From: an uncultured Actinomycetes bacterium
GTDB taxonomy: Bacteria > Actinomycetota > Actinomycetes > Nanopelagicales > Nanopelagicaceae
Direction of reading: 5' to 3'
NCBI GenBank assembly: GCA_903898855.1
Contig: CAIUHB010000102.1
Location: 1-17,191, forward strand
DNA: 17,191 bases
Made by a program: the position numbers and the translations under genes. Below, piece after piece: positions 1 through 7,913 of this stretch. The notes under the pieces were generated by a model. The model was given only the letters and a program-made list of their open reading frames with translations. It did not search any database and was not told the DNA's origin. How positions within the stretch are numbered: the first letter of the stretch is position 1; each line of letters starts with the position of its first letter.

Positions 1-1
1 C

Positions 2-1495
2 GGCGGACAAGCAATTTTCCGTGCCAACGGCTCTGTCATCACCTTTCCGGGCTTCTTAGCCGCCTACGAAGACGTCCAAGACGAGAACGCATCGACCGAA
101 GAAGATGACTCCAAGCGCCTGCCAGCAATGGCTGTCGGCGATGACATGAAGGTTTCTGGCTATTCCTGCGAGGGTCACGACACCAAGCCACCAGCGCGCT
201 ATACCGAGCCAACATTGGTCAAGAAGCTGGAAGAACTCGGCATCGGTCGCCCTTCCACCTTCGCATCCATCATCTCCACCATTCAAGACCGTGGATACGT
301 TGCAAAGCGCGGTCGCGCGCTTGTTCCTACATTCCTTGCCTTCTCTGTCACCGGACTACTCGAACAACACTTCGGCAAGCTGGTTGATTACGAATTCACG
401 GCATCAATGGAAGAAGATCTCGACCGCATCGCGAATGGTGAAGAAGAGCGCGTCACCTGGCTCAAGCATTTCTTCTATGGCACCGAAGGTAATCCTGGAC
501 TAGAAGCACTGGCAAATGATCTTGGCGCAATTGACGCCCAACAGATCAACACCATGAAGATGGGCAACGACATTGAGATTCGTGTTGGTCGCTTTGGTGC
601 TTATATTCAACAAGGTGAAGGCGACAATAGAAAGTTCGCCAACATTCCAGAAACAATGGCGCCAGATGAACTCACTCTTCCTGTTGCTATTGAATTACTC
701 GCGCAACCTTCCGGCGAACGCGAACTCGGTGCTGACCCACAAACAGGATTTCAAGTTGTCGCAAAGTCCGGCCGCTTCGGTCCCTACATCACCGAGATAT
801 TCCCAGAACCAGAATTAGTCCCCGATAAGAAAACCGGCGAGCTCAAGAAACCGCGTAAGAAGAAAGATGCACCAAAACCAAAAACCGCATCGCTTCTCTC
901 CACCATGACGCTGGACACTATTGACCTAAATGACGCACTCAAGCTTTTATCTTTGCCACGAGATCTTGGTGACTACGAAGGCGTCAACATCACCGTCCAC
1001 AATGGTCGCTATGGCCCTTATATGATGCACGGCACCGATTCACGAACACTCACTTCTGAGGACCAGCTCTTCACCATCACACTTGACGAAGCAATCGAGA
1101 TCTACAAACAACCGAAGGTTCGTCGCCGGGGTGTGGCAAAGCCGCCACTGAAAGACCTTGGTGTGGACCCTTCATCACAACGCCCGGTTCTCGTGAAGGA
1201 TGGCCGCTTCGGTATCTACATCACCGACGGCGAGACCAACGCGACCCTGCGTCGCGGTGACACCGTGGAATTCCTGACCCTAGAGCGCGGCCTCGAGCTG
1301 CTCGCTGGCCGTCGCGCCTGGGAGGCCGAGAACGGCGGAGCCACCCGCACCAAGAAAACCGCCAAACGCGCCAAAAAGAGCGCTCCTACGCTCACCACAA
1401 AGACCGTGAAGGCCACCGGCGCCCCCAAGACCAAGAAAAAGGCTGCGACCGGCAAAGGCAAGGCCACCAAAGAGGCCACTCCAGCCACCCTCTAG
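2..1495 (+). CDS. topA: DNA topoisomerase I, C-terminal part (5'-truncated by window edge)
   Basis: Type IA topoisomerase that relaxes negatively supercoiled DNA. The frame is open from base 2, so only the last 497 residues are present and the catalytic Tyr and Toprim domain lie upstream of the window. The fragment opens in the core domain and carries the strongly conserved stretch PPARYTEPTLVKKLEE, GIGRPSTF and IISTIQDRGYV (nt about 188-300). After it come four C-terminal repeats, each centred on GR[FY]GxY: nt 587-604, 770-787, 1004-1021 and 1202-1219. The protein ends in a tail of about 55 residues rich in Lys, Ala and Thr. Repeats plus a basic tail are characteristic of actinobacterial TopA, where they bind DNA. 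The last roughly 300 bases are much richer in G+C than the rest of the gene. galE follows after 9 bases. Identification is secure; only the upstream extent is unknown. Confidence 0.96.
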   Translation, partial: GGQAIFRANGSVITFPGFLAAYEDVQDENASTEEDDSKRLPAMAVGDDMKVSGYSCEGHDTKPPARYTEPTLVKKLEELGIGRPSTFASIISTIQDRGYVAKRGRALVPTFLAFSVTGLLEQHFGKLVDYEFTASMEEDLDRIANGEEERVTWLKHFFYGTEGNPGLEALANDLGAIDAQQINTMKMGNDIEIRVGRFGAYIQQGEGDNRKFANIPETMAPDELTLPVAIELLAQPSGERELGADPQTGFQVVAKSGRFGPYITEIFPEPELVPDKKTGELKKPRKKKDAPKPKTASLLSTMTLDTIDLNDALKLLSLPRDLGDYEGVNITVHNGRYGPYMMHGTDSRTLTSEDQLFTITLDEAIEIYKQPKVRRRGVAKPPLKDLGVDPSSQRPVLVKDGRFGIYITDGETNATLRRGDTVEFLTLERGLELLAGRRAWEAENGGATRTKKTAKRAKKSAPTLTTKTVKATGAPKTKKKAATGKGKATKEATPATL

Positions 1496-1735
1496 GCTTG
1501 CCGCATGAAGCGTTGGTTGGTCACAGGCGGAGCCGGATATATCGGCAGCCACGTCGCGCATGACCTGGTACATGCCGGTGCGGAAGTCGTGGTTCTGGAC
1601 GACCTCAGCACAGGGTTCGAGTCCTACATCCCCAAGGAAGCCACCTTCATTAAGGCGAACGTGAATGAGACTGAAAGGGTCGCGAAGGCTCTCCAAGGTT
1701 GCTACGGCGTAGTCCACCTAGCTGGATACAAGTAC
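1190..1735. other. GC-rich compositional tract spanning topA 3' end and galE 5' end
   Basis: Hand counts give about 67% G+C for 1261-1380 and 60% for 1561-1620, against 52% for 661-720 and 43% for 1741-1800. Third codon positions are almost all G or C in the last 100 codons of topA, then revert in galE near the GYKYAAES motif. Both reading frames stay intact. The tract has no gene of its own; it is a change in composition. Recombination with a higher-GC relative is one explanation and local codon selection another. Edges are approximate. Confidence 0.55.
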
Positions 1736-2470
1736 GCAGCAGAATCAACCAAATACCCATTGCTTAATTACCGATCCAATGTGGCCGGCTCAATCTCCTT
1801 GCTAGAAGCGATGATGCAAGCGCAAGTACATAACATGCTCTTCTCGTCATCTGCCGGAATTTACGGAAATCTAAAAAAGCTTCCTGCGACTGAAGAGTCG
1901 GAAGTTTTTCCTGAATCACCGTACGCGACCAGTAAATATATGGTCGAGCAAATCATTAATGATGCGGCGCTCGCTAAGGACCCATCATTTCCGTTACAGG
2001 CAATGAGTCTTCGTTACTTCAACGTTGCTGGCACCGGCATCAAAGGCCTGCCCGATAAATCGCCTTACAGCCTTTTCTCTATCGTGATGAGCAAGTTCGC
2101 GAAAGGTGAATCTCCAAACATCACCGGCTCTGATTTTGATACTCCAGATGGAACACCGGTTCGGGATTACATTCACGTGAGCGATGTATCGAGCGCCCAT
2201 GTAGCGGCCGCACAGAAACTCGAGACCGATACGTACGGTCATGAAATCATCAATCTTTCCACAGGAATTGGCATATCTGTTTTAGAAGTTATGACTGAAT
2301 TCAAGAAACAACTCGGGGACAAATTCTCCTTCGGATATTCGGATCGTCGTCCGGGTGATCCAGCAGCTTCTTATGGAGACTCGACTAAGGCAAAAAAAAT
2401 GCTTGGTTGGTCTGCAAAATACGATTTGGCTTCAATGGTCAGCTCCGTGACTAACCCAGAGAGTATTTAA
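1505..2470 (+). CDS. galE: UDP-glucose 4-epimerase
   Basis: Short-chain dehydrogenase-type epimerase interconverting UDP-glucose and UDP-galactose in the cytoplasm. The N-terminus has the Rossmann NAD-binding glycine motif TGGAGYIGSH (residues 7-16), then DDLSTG at 32-37. HLAGYKYAAES near 71-81 matches the GalE HxAxxKxVxES motif. The catalytic set is visible: SSSAGIYG (114-121) and the YxxxK pair in SPYATSK (Tyr140, Lys144). RYFNVAG and the C-terminal RRPGDPAASYGD are also typical. At 321 residues the length is usual for GalE. The ATG lies 9 bases after topA, with no strong Shine-Dalgarno. The gene sits in a housekeeping run rather than a gal operon, so it most likely supplies UDP-Gal for surface glycans, possibly those of the downstream island. 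A related epimerase specificity (such as UDP-GlcNAc) cannot be excluded. The first roughly 230 bases belong to the GC-rich tract. Confidence 0.92.
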   Translation: MKRWLVTGGAGYIGSHVAHDLVHAGAEVVVLDDLSTGFESYIPKEATFIKANVNETERVAKALQGCYGVVHLAGYKYAAESTKYPLLNYRSNVAGSISLLEAMMQAQVHNMLFSSSAGIYGNLKKLPATEESEVFPESPYATSKYMVEQIINDAALAKDPSFPLQAMSLRYFNVAGTGIKGLPDKSPYSLFSIVMSKFAKGESPNITGSDFDTPDGTPVRDYIHVSDVSSAHVAAAQKLETDTYGHEIINLSTGIGISVLEVMTEFKKQLGDKFSFGYSDRRPGDPAASYGDSTKAKKMLGWSAKYDLASMVSSVTNPESI

Positions 2471-2476
2471 GGTCAA

Positions 2477-4513
2477 ATGTCACAGGCTCTTCCGTATCCA
2501 AGTGCGCCCGCGCAATCAGAATCCCGAAGTGTTCTTGCCATTCCAGCATTTCGTCGCCTATGGCAATCAATGGCATTCTCGTCATTTGGTGATTGGCTTG
2601 GTTTGCTTGCAACGACTGCGTTAGCCCAAGAACTCTCCGGCGGTAACTACAAAAAAGCTAACTTTGCCATCGCGGGCGTCTTCATCGTGCGCTTGCTTCC
2701 AGCGGTTCTCCTTGGTCCTATCGCCGGAGTAATTGCGGATCGCTTTGATCGTCGTCGCTTAATGATTCTCTGCGACATCCTCCGCTTTGGTCTCTACTTG
2801 TCGATTCCGTTAGTTGGTAACTACTTCTGGCTATACACCGCAACCGTCCTTGTTGAATCTGTAACTCTCTTCTGGTCTCCAGCCAAGGAAGCATCTGTCC
2901 CCAACCTTGTTCCTAAGAACAAGCTGGAATCCGCAAACCAAGTAACGCTTTTTGCCAGTTATGGCACAGCACCGATCGCCGCAATCATCTTCTCGTTGCT
3001 TGCTCTTCTTGCTGGTTCACTAAGCAAGGTCTTTTCTCATCGCTTTGCTTCCACAGCAGACCTGGGACTTTATATTGATGCGGTTTCATTCCTCTATACC
3101 GCTTACGTAGTTTTCCGTATGTGCGAGATCCCGCGGGGAGCCTCAAGTTCTGCTGCGGTAAATCAAAATATTGGAAAGTCGCTCCTTGAAGGTTTCCGAT
3201 CCGTTAACGAATCAAAAGTTATTCGAGGTCTGATTTTTGGAATGCTCGGAGCATTCTTCGCCGCCGGCGCGGTTATTGGTTTAGCTCGAACATTCGTCGG
3301 TGAACTCAAGGCTGGAGACGCCGCATACGGTGTCCTGTTTGGTGCGATCTTTACGGGCCTCGCACTCGGCATCTCGCTCGGACCAAAAATCTTTGGTCAG
3401 TTCTCTCGCCGCCGCCAATTTGGCGCAGCGCTCGCAATCTCTAGCTTCTTTCTGATTCTGCTCTCGCTGATCAACAACCTTGTCGTTGCACTGATTCTCA
3501 CAGTTCTCCTTGGCGCATTTGCAGGAGTCTCATGGGTCTCTGGCTTCACTATGCTTGGCATGGAAGTCGAGGACGAGGTCCGTGGCCGCACCTTTGCATT
3601 CGTGCAATCTCTCATTCGTATTGCTTTGGTTCTTGTTCTTGCTATTGCTCCAGTTATTGCTGGCGCTATCGGTCAGCACCGATTCCACATCCGCCACATT
3701 GTTCTCACCTATAACGGTGCCGCTTTCACCATGTTGGGTGCTGGTTTTATCGGATTGGTCGTTGGAATTGTTTCCTACAAACAAATGCGTGATCGCCCTA
3801 GCGTTTCGCTCTGGTCTGATATCAAGGCCGCGTTCCGCGGGGAACTCGGTGCTATCACTGGCGTAACTCACACTGGTATTTTCATTTCGTTTGAAGGCGG
3901 AGAAGGTTCCGGGAAGTCCACCCAAACTGAACTCCTCAAGAAACATTTAGAAAGTGTTGGCGAGACCGTCACTCTTACGCGCGAACCGGGTGGAACACCG
4001 CTTGGTAATCAACTGCGAAAAATACTTCTCGATAACGCCACTGGTGCAATCAGTCCACGCGCCGAAGCCCTGATGTATGCCGCTGATCGCGCCCACCATG
4101 TTTACTCACTTATTCGCCCCGCGTTAGAACGCGGCGAAGTGGTCATCACAGATCGCTACTTGGATTCATCCATCGCCTATCAAGGCGCTGGACGCGTGCT
4201 CCAACCCGCGGAAGTTGCCCGCATCTCTCGCTGGGCCACGGAATCTCTCACGCCTGTTCTTACTGTCATCTTGGACCTTCCGGCGACAGTTGGTCTAGGT
4301 CGCCTTAAGTCCCAGGACCGCCTGGAATCTGAACCCCTCGCTTTCCACGAGCGCGTACGTCAAGAGTTTCTCAATCTCGCGAACGTCGACCCCGAACGAT
4401 TCTTCGTAGTGGATGCCACTCAATCAAAGGAAGCAATTCACGAACAAATTGTGGAGCGGGTCTCTCATCTCGCCTCGTTGAAAATCAATCAGAATAAGAA
4501 AACCAAGAAATAA
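2477..4513 (+). CDS. tmk: MFS membrane domain fused to thymidylate kinase (dTMP kinase)
   Basis: A 678-residue two-domain protein. Residues about 25-445 are a major facilitator superfamily domain with roughly ten to twelve hydrophobic segments and the family's cytoplasmic loop motif GVIADRFDRRR (84-94). Residues about 465-670 are a complete thymidylate kinase, which phosphorylates dTMP to dTDP for DNA synthesis. It has a Walker A P-loop GGEGSGKS (474-481), TREPGG, the AADRAHH segment and DRYLDSSIAYQG (from 559). The frame is continuous with no stop between domains, so this is a real fusion; such MFS-Tmk proteins are known in actinobacteria. What the membrane part transports is unknown. It could be a drug-efflux-like carrier or simply a membrane anchor. 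AAGGT lies 3 bases before the ATG, a short but possible ribosome binding site. galE ends 6 bases upstream and holB starts 3 bases downstream, so the three are probably cotranscribed. Confidence 0.93.
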   Translation: MSQALPYPSAPAQSESRSVLAIPAFRRLWQSMAFSSFGDWLGLLATTALAQELSGGNYKKANFAIAGVFIVRLLPAVLLGPIAGVIADRFDRRRLMILCDILRFGLYLSIPLVGNYFWLYTATVLVESVTLFWSPAKEASVPNLVPKNKLESANQVTLFASYGTAPIAAIIFSLLALLAGSLSKVFSHRFASTADLGLYIDAVSFLYTAYVVFRMCEIPRGASSSAAVNQNIGKSLLEGFRSVNESKVIRGLIFGMLGAFFAAGAVIGLARTFVGELKAGDAAYGVLFGAIFTGLALGISLGPKIFGQFSRRRQFGAALAISSFFLILLSLINNLVVALILTVLLGAFAGVSWVSGFTMLGMEVEDEVRGRTFAFVQSLIRIALVLVLAIAPVIAGAIGQHRFHIRHIVLTYNGAAFTMLGAGFIGLVVGIVSYKQMRDRPSVSLWSDIKAAFRGELGAITGVTHTGIFISFEGGEGSGKSTQTELLKKHLESVGETVTLTREPGGTPLGNQLRKILLDNATGAISPRAEALMYAADRAHHVYSLIRPALERGEVVITDRYLDSSIAYQGAGRVLQPAEVARISRWATESLTPVLTVILDLPATVGLGRLKSQDRLESEPLAFHERVRQEFLNLANVDPERFFVVDATQSKEAIHEQIVERVSHLASLKINQNKKTKK

Positions 4514-4516
4514 CTC

Positions 4517-5659
4517 ATGTCTGTCTTCGATGAGCTGATAGATCAAGAAGCGGTTGTTGCGACCTTAAAGGCCGCGGTAACGGCTTCAAAGATTGATAAT
4601 TCCGAATCCCAGGAAATGACCCACGCCTGGCTTTTCACTGGCCCACCGGGCTCTGGACGGTCAAACGCCGCTACTTCCTTCGCGGCGGCACTCGTTTGCT
4701 CCGATGGTGGATGTGGCACCTGCATCGATTGCGCAACGGTTAAAGATGGGACACACGCGGATGTCGAGTCGATGCGGACCGAAGGTCTTTCGATCAGGAT
4801 TGACGGTATTCGTGAACTTGTTCTTCGCGCATCGTGGTCACCATCGGTTGCTAATTTTCGCGTTGTAATTATTGAAGATGCAGATCGACTAACAGATTCA
4901 GCGGCGAACGCTTTGCTCAAAGCAATCGAAGAGCCCAACCAGCAAACAGTCTGGTTGTTATGCGCGCCTTCAACAACCGATGTTTTGCCCACCATCCGCA
5001 GCCGCACGCGTGCAGTTCTATTACGCACGCCATCAATCAGCGCTGTGGCAAACCTTCTCACCCTAGAAGGCATCTCTCCCGCTCTCGCACATTTTGCCGC
5101 AAGTGCATCACAAGGTCACGTGGGTCGCGCGCGTTATTTGGCAACCAGCGCGTCGGCACGGTCACACAGAGAAGAGATTCTTAAATCAGTATTGAGCGTT
5201 CGCGATATAGCTTCAGCTTTTAACGCAGCTCAAAATCTCATCAATGCAGCAAAAGCCGATGCCGAGCAAGAAGCGGAAGCTCGCAACGAAAAAGAAATTC
5301 AAGCACTGAAAGACGCCTGGGGAACACAAACCACCAAAATTTCATCCACGAATACAAAAGCCATCAAAGAGCTGGAAAAAGATCAGAAATCCAGAACGAC
5401 TCGAATGGTCCGCGATTACATGGACCGCGCCCTGCTGGATATAGCCACTCTGTATCGAGATGTGATGCTTGTTCAGTCTGGACAACAGGGTGACCTTCTC
5501 AATTCAGATTTGGCAACAGAAATCAAAGCCGTAGCAATAGCCACCCAACCAGCCGCGACAGTGGTCAAGCTTGAGGCCATATTGGCCGCCCGCGTAGCCC
5601 TTGGCCACAATGCCGCCCCATTGCTGACCGCAGAATCGTTGATGCTCCAGCTCAAGTAG
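4517..5659 (+). CDS. holB: DNA polymerase III clamp loader subunit delta'
   Basis: Clamp-loader delta' subunit, which helps load the beta sliding clamp during replication. The N-terminal AAA+ module has GPPGSGRS (42-49), a degenerate Walker A in which Lys is replaced by Arg, as expected for a delta' that does not hydrolyse ATP. Four cysteines (61, 66, 69, 72; pattern CxxxxCxxCxxC) form the zinc module. Further on are VVIIEDAD (116-123), LLKAIEEP and the clamp-loader SR motif in RSRT (161-164). Residues about 238-300 are charged and helical, rich in Glu, Lys and Ala, and probably form a coiled coil before the C-terminal collar domain; actinobacterial delta' subunits often carry such an extension. 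It is 380 residues long and starts 3 bases after the tmk stop, the classic tmk-holB pairing. No Shine-Dalgarno is visible. The gene ends the housekeeping block. Confidence 0.94.
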   Translation: MSVFDELIDQEAVVATLKAAVTASKIDNSESQEMTHAWLFTGPPGSGRSNAATSFAAALVCSDGGCGTCIDCATVKDGTHADVESMRTEGLSIRIDGIRELVLRASWSPSVANFRVVIIEDADRLTDSAANALLKAIEEPNQQTVWLLCAPSTTDVLPTIRSRTRAVLLRTPSISAVANLLTLEGISPALAHFAASASQGHVGRARYLATSASARSHREEILKSVLSVRDIASAFNAAQNLINAAKADAEQEAEARNEKEIQALKDAWGTQTTKISSTNTKAIKELEKDQKSRTTRMVRDYMDRALLDIATLYRDVMLVQSGQQGDLLNSDLATEIKAVAIATQPAATVVKLEAILAARVALGHNAAPLLTAESLMLQLK

Positions 5660-5687
5660 TTGGTAAAAACCACCCCACCAGATACGG

Positions 5688-5693
5688 CATTAT
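5688..5693 (+). promoter_or_regulatory. Possible leaderless -10 element (CATTAT) upstream of the VOC gene
   Basis: CATTAT ends 6 bases before the ATG at 5700, the spacing expected when transcription starts at the A of the start codon. No Shine-Dalgarno is present and no good -35 is seen. This would start a transcript separate from holB, whose stop lies 40 bases upstream. Weak evidence from position and sequence only. Confidence 0.3.
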
Positions 5694-5699
5694 TTCCCC

Positions 5700-6344
5700 A
5701 TGCGCCTAGACCATGTCTCTTACGTTGCGTCCCATGACCAAATTTCTGATGTTGTTCAAAGAATCGGTTCTCAAATTGGCACAGCCTTCGTAGACGGTGG
5801 TATTCACCCACAATTCGGAACGCGTAATTTCACCGCGCCACTCTTGAATGGGCAATACATCGAAGTCGTGTGCGCGCTAGACCACCCAGCAGCGGGGAAG
5901 ACACCTTTTGGACAAGCTGTGACAAAAAAAGCTGCCGAAGGTGGCGGTTGGCTTACTTGGGTCTTTTCGACTGACGATATTGATCCAATCGAAAAAGCAA
6001 TCGGTCGACCTGCAATAGAAGGTCACCGCCGCCGTCCGGATGGAACTGAGCTACGATGGAAACAAGTTGGTGTGAAAACTCTTCTCGAAGATGCGGATCA
6101 ACCTTTCTATATTCAATGGCTATCTAACTCCCACCCAAGCACAGATGGTTCACCACGCGCCTCAATTCTTTCAATGACTTTCTCGGGATCGAAAAGAGCG
6201 ATAAACCCAGCAGACAACCTTTCTAACGAGAAGCTTGAAAATTTGCCGACAATCAATTTTGACGAAGGTCAAACGTCGGACCAGGTAGCAGGTATCGAAA
6301 GTATTACATTTCAATTGGGTACAGACAGCATCGCAATTAATTGA
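5700..6344 (+). CDS. VOC superfamily, glyoxalase-like domain protein
   Basis: A 214-residue soluble protein of the vicinal oxygen chelate fold, closest by eye to the glyoxalase-like (Glyoxalase_3 type) proteins common in actinobacteria. It opens MRLDHVSYVA, where the DH[VI] at the first beta strand usually gives a metal ligand (His5). The run HPQFGTRNFTAPLLNGQY (about 36-53), then YIEVV and LDHPAAGKTPFG, are recognisable family blocks, as is the later PDGTELRWKQVG. The last roughly 60 residues (after SNSHPS) look like a second, less conserved half. Substrate unknown; family members include dioxygenases, isomerases and resistance proteins, so no reaction is assigned. It is preceded by a possible leaderless promoter and followed after 6 bases by the first FkbM gene, so it may lead that operon, though its role in glycan synthesis is not evident. 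Confidence 0.78.
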   Translation: MRLDHVSYVASHDQISDVVQRIGSQIGTAFVDGGIHPQFGTRNFTAPLLNGQYIEVVCALDHPAAGKTPFGQAVTKKAAEGGGWLTWVFSTDDIDPIEKAIGRPAIEGHRRRPDGTELRWKQVGVKTLLEDADQPFYIQWLSNSHPSTDGSPRASILSMTFSGSKRAINPADNLSNEKLENLPTINFDEGQTSDQVAGIESITFQLGTDSIAIN

Positions 6345-6350
6345 ATTGAC

Positions 6351-7127
6351 ATGAGACATTCGATTTCAAGGATAATACGCTCGGTATTGGGGCTCGGTTC
6401 AGAGAGCCACGGCGGAGTATCCCTAAGACGAAGTCTTCGACTTTTGCTTTCCTATAATCCTTTGAGGATTGTGCAAGGCTGGGAGTACATAAAGTTAACG
6501 CGCGGACAGTTAAGCCAGGATCTGTTCGTCGCCCTCGAAACTAATTTTAAGCAGAATGGATTCTTCGTAGAATTCGGGGCATCCGATGGGATCACTCTAA
6601 GCAACACATATCTGTTGGAAACCGCTCTAAATTGGCGCGGAATCCTAGCTGAACCAGGAAAGTCTTGGACCTCCGCATTGAGGCAAAATCGCGCGGTTAA
6701 AATTTCAACAAAAGCCGTATGGAGCGAATCAGCAAAGTCTCTCAATTTCGAAGAATATGCGATCGGAGAACTATCTAGAGTTTCGGACTTGCCCGTGATT
6801 GATGAGAATCAATCTCAACGCGTTAATGGAGTGAAGTACCAAGTAGAAACAATTTCACTAAACGATTTATTGGAAACGTTCCAGGCTCCAGATTTGATAG
6901 ACGTAGTCTCAATTGACACTGAGGGCAGTGAGCTCGAAATCTTAAAAAAATTCAATTTCGATCGCTTCAATGTAAGAATATTCATCATTGAACATGCTTA
7001 TGGGTCTAATGCTCAAGAAATTCAATCAATTCTTGAACGAAACGGATATGAATTGAAATTGCAAAACTTGAGCGCGTGGGACTATTGGTTTGTGAAAAAA
7101 AATAGCAAAAGCCGCAGTCGGGTTTGA
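6351..7127 (+). CDS. FkbM family SAM-dependent methyltransferase (first of two)
   Basis: 258 residues. The SAM-binding motif I is FFVEFGASDGI (71-81), and the FkbM signature block is SIDTEGSELEILKKF (187-201). EHAYG near 214 follows the next strand. FkbM enzymes transfer a methyl group from S-adenosylmethionine to hydroxyls, often on sugars of exopolysaccharides or on natural products. Residues 1-55 precede the catalytic fold and are basic and hydrophobic but have no clear signal peptide. The ATG at 6351 lies 6 bases after the VOC stop, with no obvious Shine-Dalgarno. Next to a second FkbM gene and a GT4 glycosyltransferase, O-methylation of a surface glycan is the likeliest role. The acceptor cannot be read from sequence. 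Composition is more AT-rich than in the holB block, suggesting the island begins here or at the VOC gene. Confidence 0.88.
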   Translation: MRHSISRIIRSVLGLGSESHGGVSLRRSLRLLLSYNPLRIVQGWEYIKLTRGQLSQDLFVALETNFKQNGFFVEFGASDGITLSNTYLLETALNWRGILAEPGKSWTSALRQNRAVKISTKAVWSESAKSLNFEEYAIGELSRVSDLPVIDENQSQRVNGVKYQVETISLNDLLETFQAPDLIDVVSIDTEGSELEILKKFNFDRFNVRIFIIEHAYGSNAQEIQSILERNGYELKLQNLSAWDYWFVKKNSKSRSRV

Positions 7128-7129
7128 GC

Positions 7130-7909
7130 ATGGCCTCTTTAGTGGACGACGAAGGTCTACTTTTTCTTTGGAAGAAGAAGTACGCTCTAAAAGTTACTGG
7201 GACTATCCACGTGGGTGCTCATCTGGTTCAAGAAAGATTTTTTTACCAAAAAAATAATTTTGAACCCGTACTATGGGTAGAAGCAATGCCGGAAATTGCG
7301 AAAAGCTCTGAAGCGATCTTAAGCCAGTTTGATAAACAAAAGATCCTTAACGCCGTGCTGTGGTCTGCAAATAATGTCGAATTAACCTTTCACCACACTA
7401 GCGGCGAGGGTGCATCATCGTCTGCTTTCGATCTCTTTATACACAAGGCGGTTCACCCAAATGTCGAAGTGGTGGATATATTCAAAGTAACTACAACCAC
7501 TCTTGATTCAATTGTCCCTGAAGATTTTCCGGCAAATCTCCTCATAATGGATACACAGGGTTCTGAGCTTGAAATATTGAAAGGCGGAAAAAACTCGCTG
7601 AATAAGATTGACTATATTGTTAGCGAATTATCAATCAAGCAGCTCTACAAAAATGCGCCAAAGCTAGATCAAATCCAGAATTTCCTTCAGCAACATGGCT
7701 TCACGTTGGTTGCCGCCGAAATAAACCGAACCGTTGGGTGGGGTGACGGGCTATTCATTCGGACATCGTTCCTTGAAAAGAATGGCTTCTCGAACGAGCA
7801 AAAGGCTATCCATTTTGTCGGCCCAAAATATACAGCGGGAACATTTCTTAGAGCGTTCGCAATTCGTACCGGCACACTCGGCCTGTTACACCGGATGATA
7901 AATCGGTAA
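7130..7909 (+). CDS. FkbM family SAM-dependent methyltransferase (second of two)
   Basis: 259 residues from the ATG at 7130. A TTG at 7124 in the same frame would add two residues and overlap the previous stop; ATG is preferred. Motif I is GTIHVGAH (24-31), and the FkbM signature MDTQGSELEILKGG (140-153) is clear, with VSELS after it. It shares only the family motifs with its neighbour; the rest differs greatly, so the two are not a recent tandem duplication and probably methylate different positions or acceptors. The C-terminus carries about 60 extra basic and hydrophobic residues after the fold (GFSNEQKAIHF onward), which might contact membrane or acceptor. The 2-base gap from the previous gene and 4-base gap to the GT4 gene indicate one operon. 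It is notably AT-rich: 7201-7260 is about 33% G+C by hand count. Confidence 0.86.
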   Translation: MASLVDDEGLLFLWKKKYALKVTGTIHVGAHLVQERFFYQKNNFEPVLWVEAMPEIAKSSEAILSQFDKQKILNAVLWSANNVELTFHHTSGEGASSSAFDLFIHKAVHPNVEVVDIFKVTTTTLDSIVPEDFPANLLIMDTQGSELEILKGGKNSLNKIDYIVSELSIKQLYKNAPKLDQIQNFLQQHGFTLVAAEINRTVGWGDGLFIRTSFLEKNGFSNEQKAIHFVGPKYTAGTFLRAFAIRTGTLGLLHRMINR

Positions 7910-7913
7910 CCCC

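Noticed and set aside
1320..1495. Frameshifted or foreign 3' end of topA because of the Lys/Ala-rich tail
   Set aside because: A basic low-complexity tail is normal for actinobacterial TopA, and the frame runs cleanly through the preceding repeat.
1280..1717. Minus-strand frame of 145 codons across the topA/galE junction
   Set aside because: A Gly/Ala/Leu-rich translation produced by the GC-rich tract on the other strand; both opposing genes are certain.
3530..3946. Open minus-strand frame of 138 codons inside the MFS-tmk gene
   Set aside because: It lies opposite a well-supported coding region, has no recognisable motif and is low in conserved features; a shadow of the real frame.
4543..5073. 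Minus-strand frame of 176 codons inside holB
   Set aside because: Antisense to the AAA+ domain, Ser/Arg/Val-rich with no family signal.
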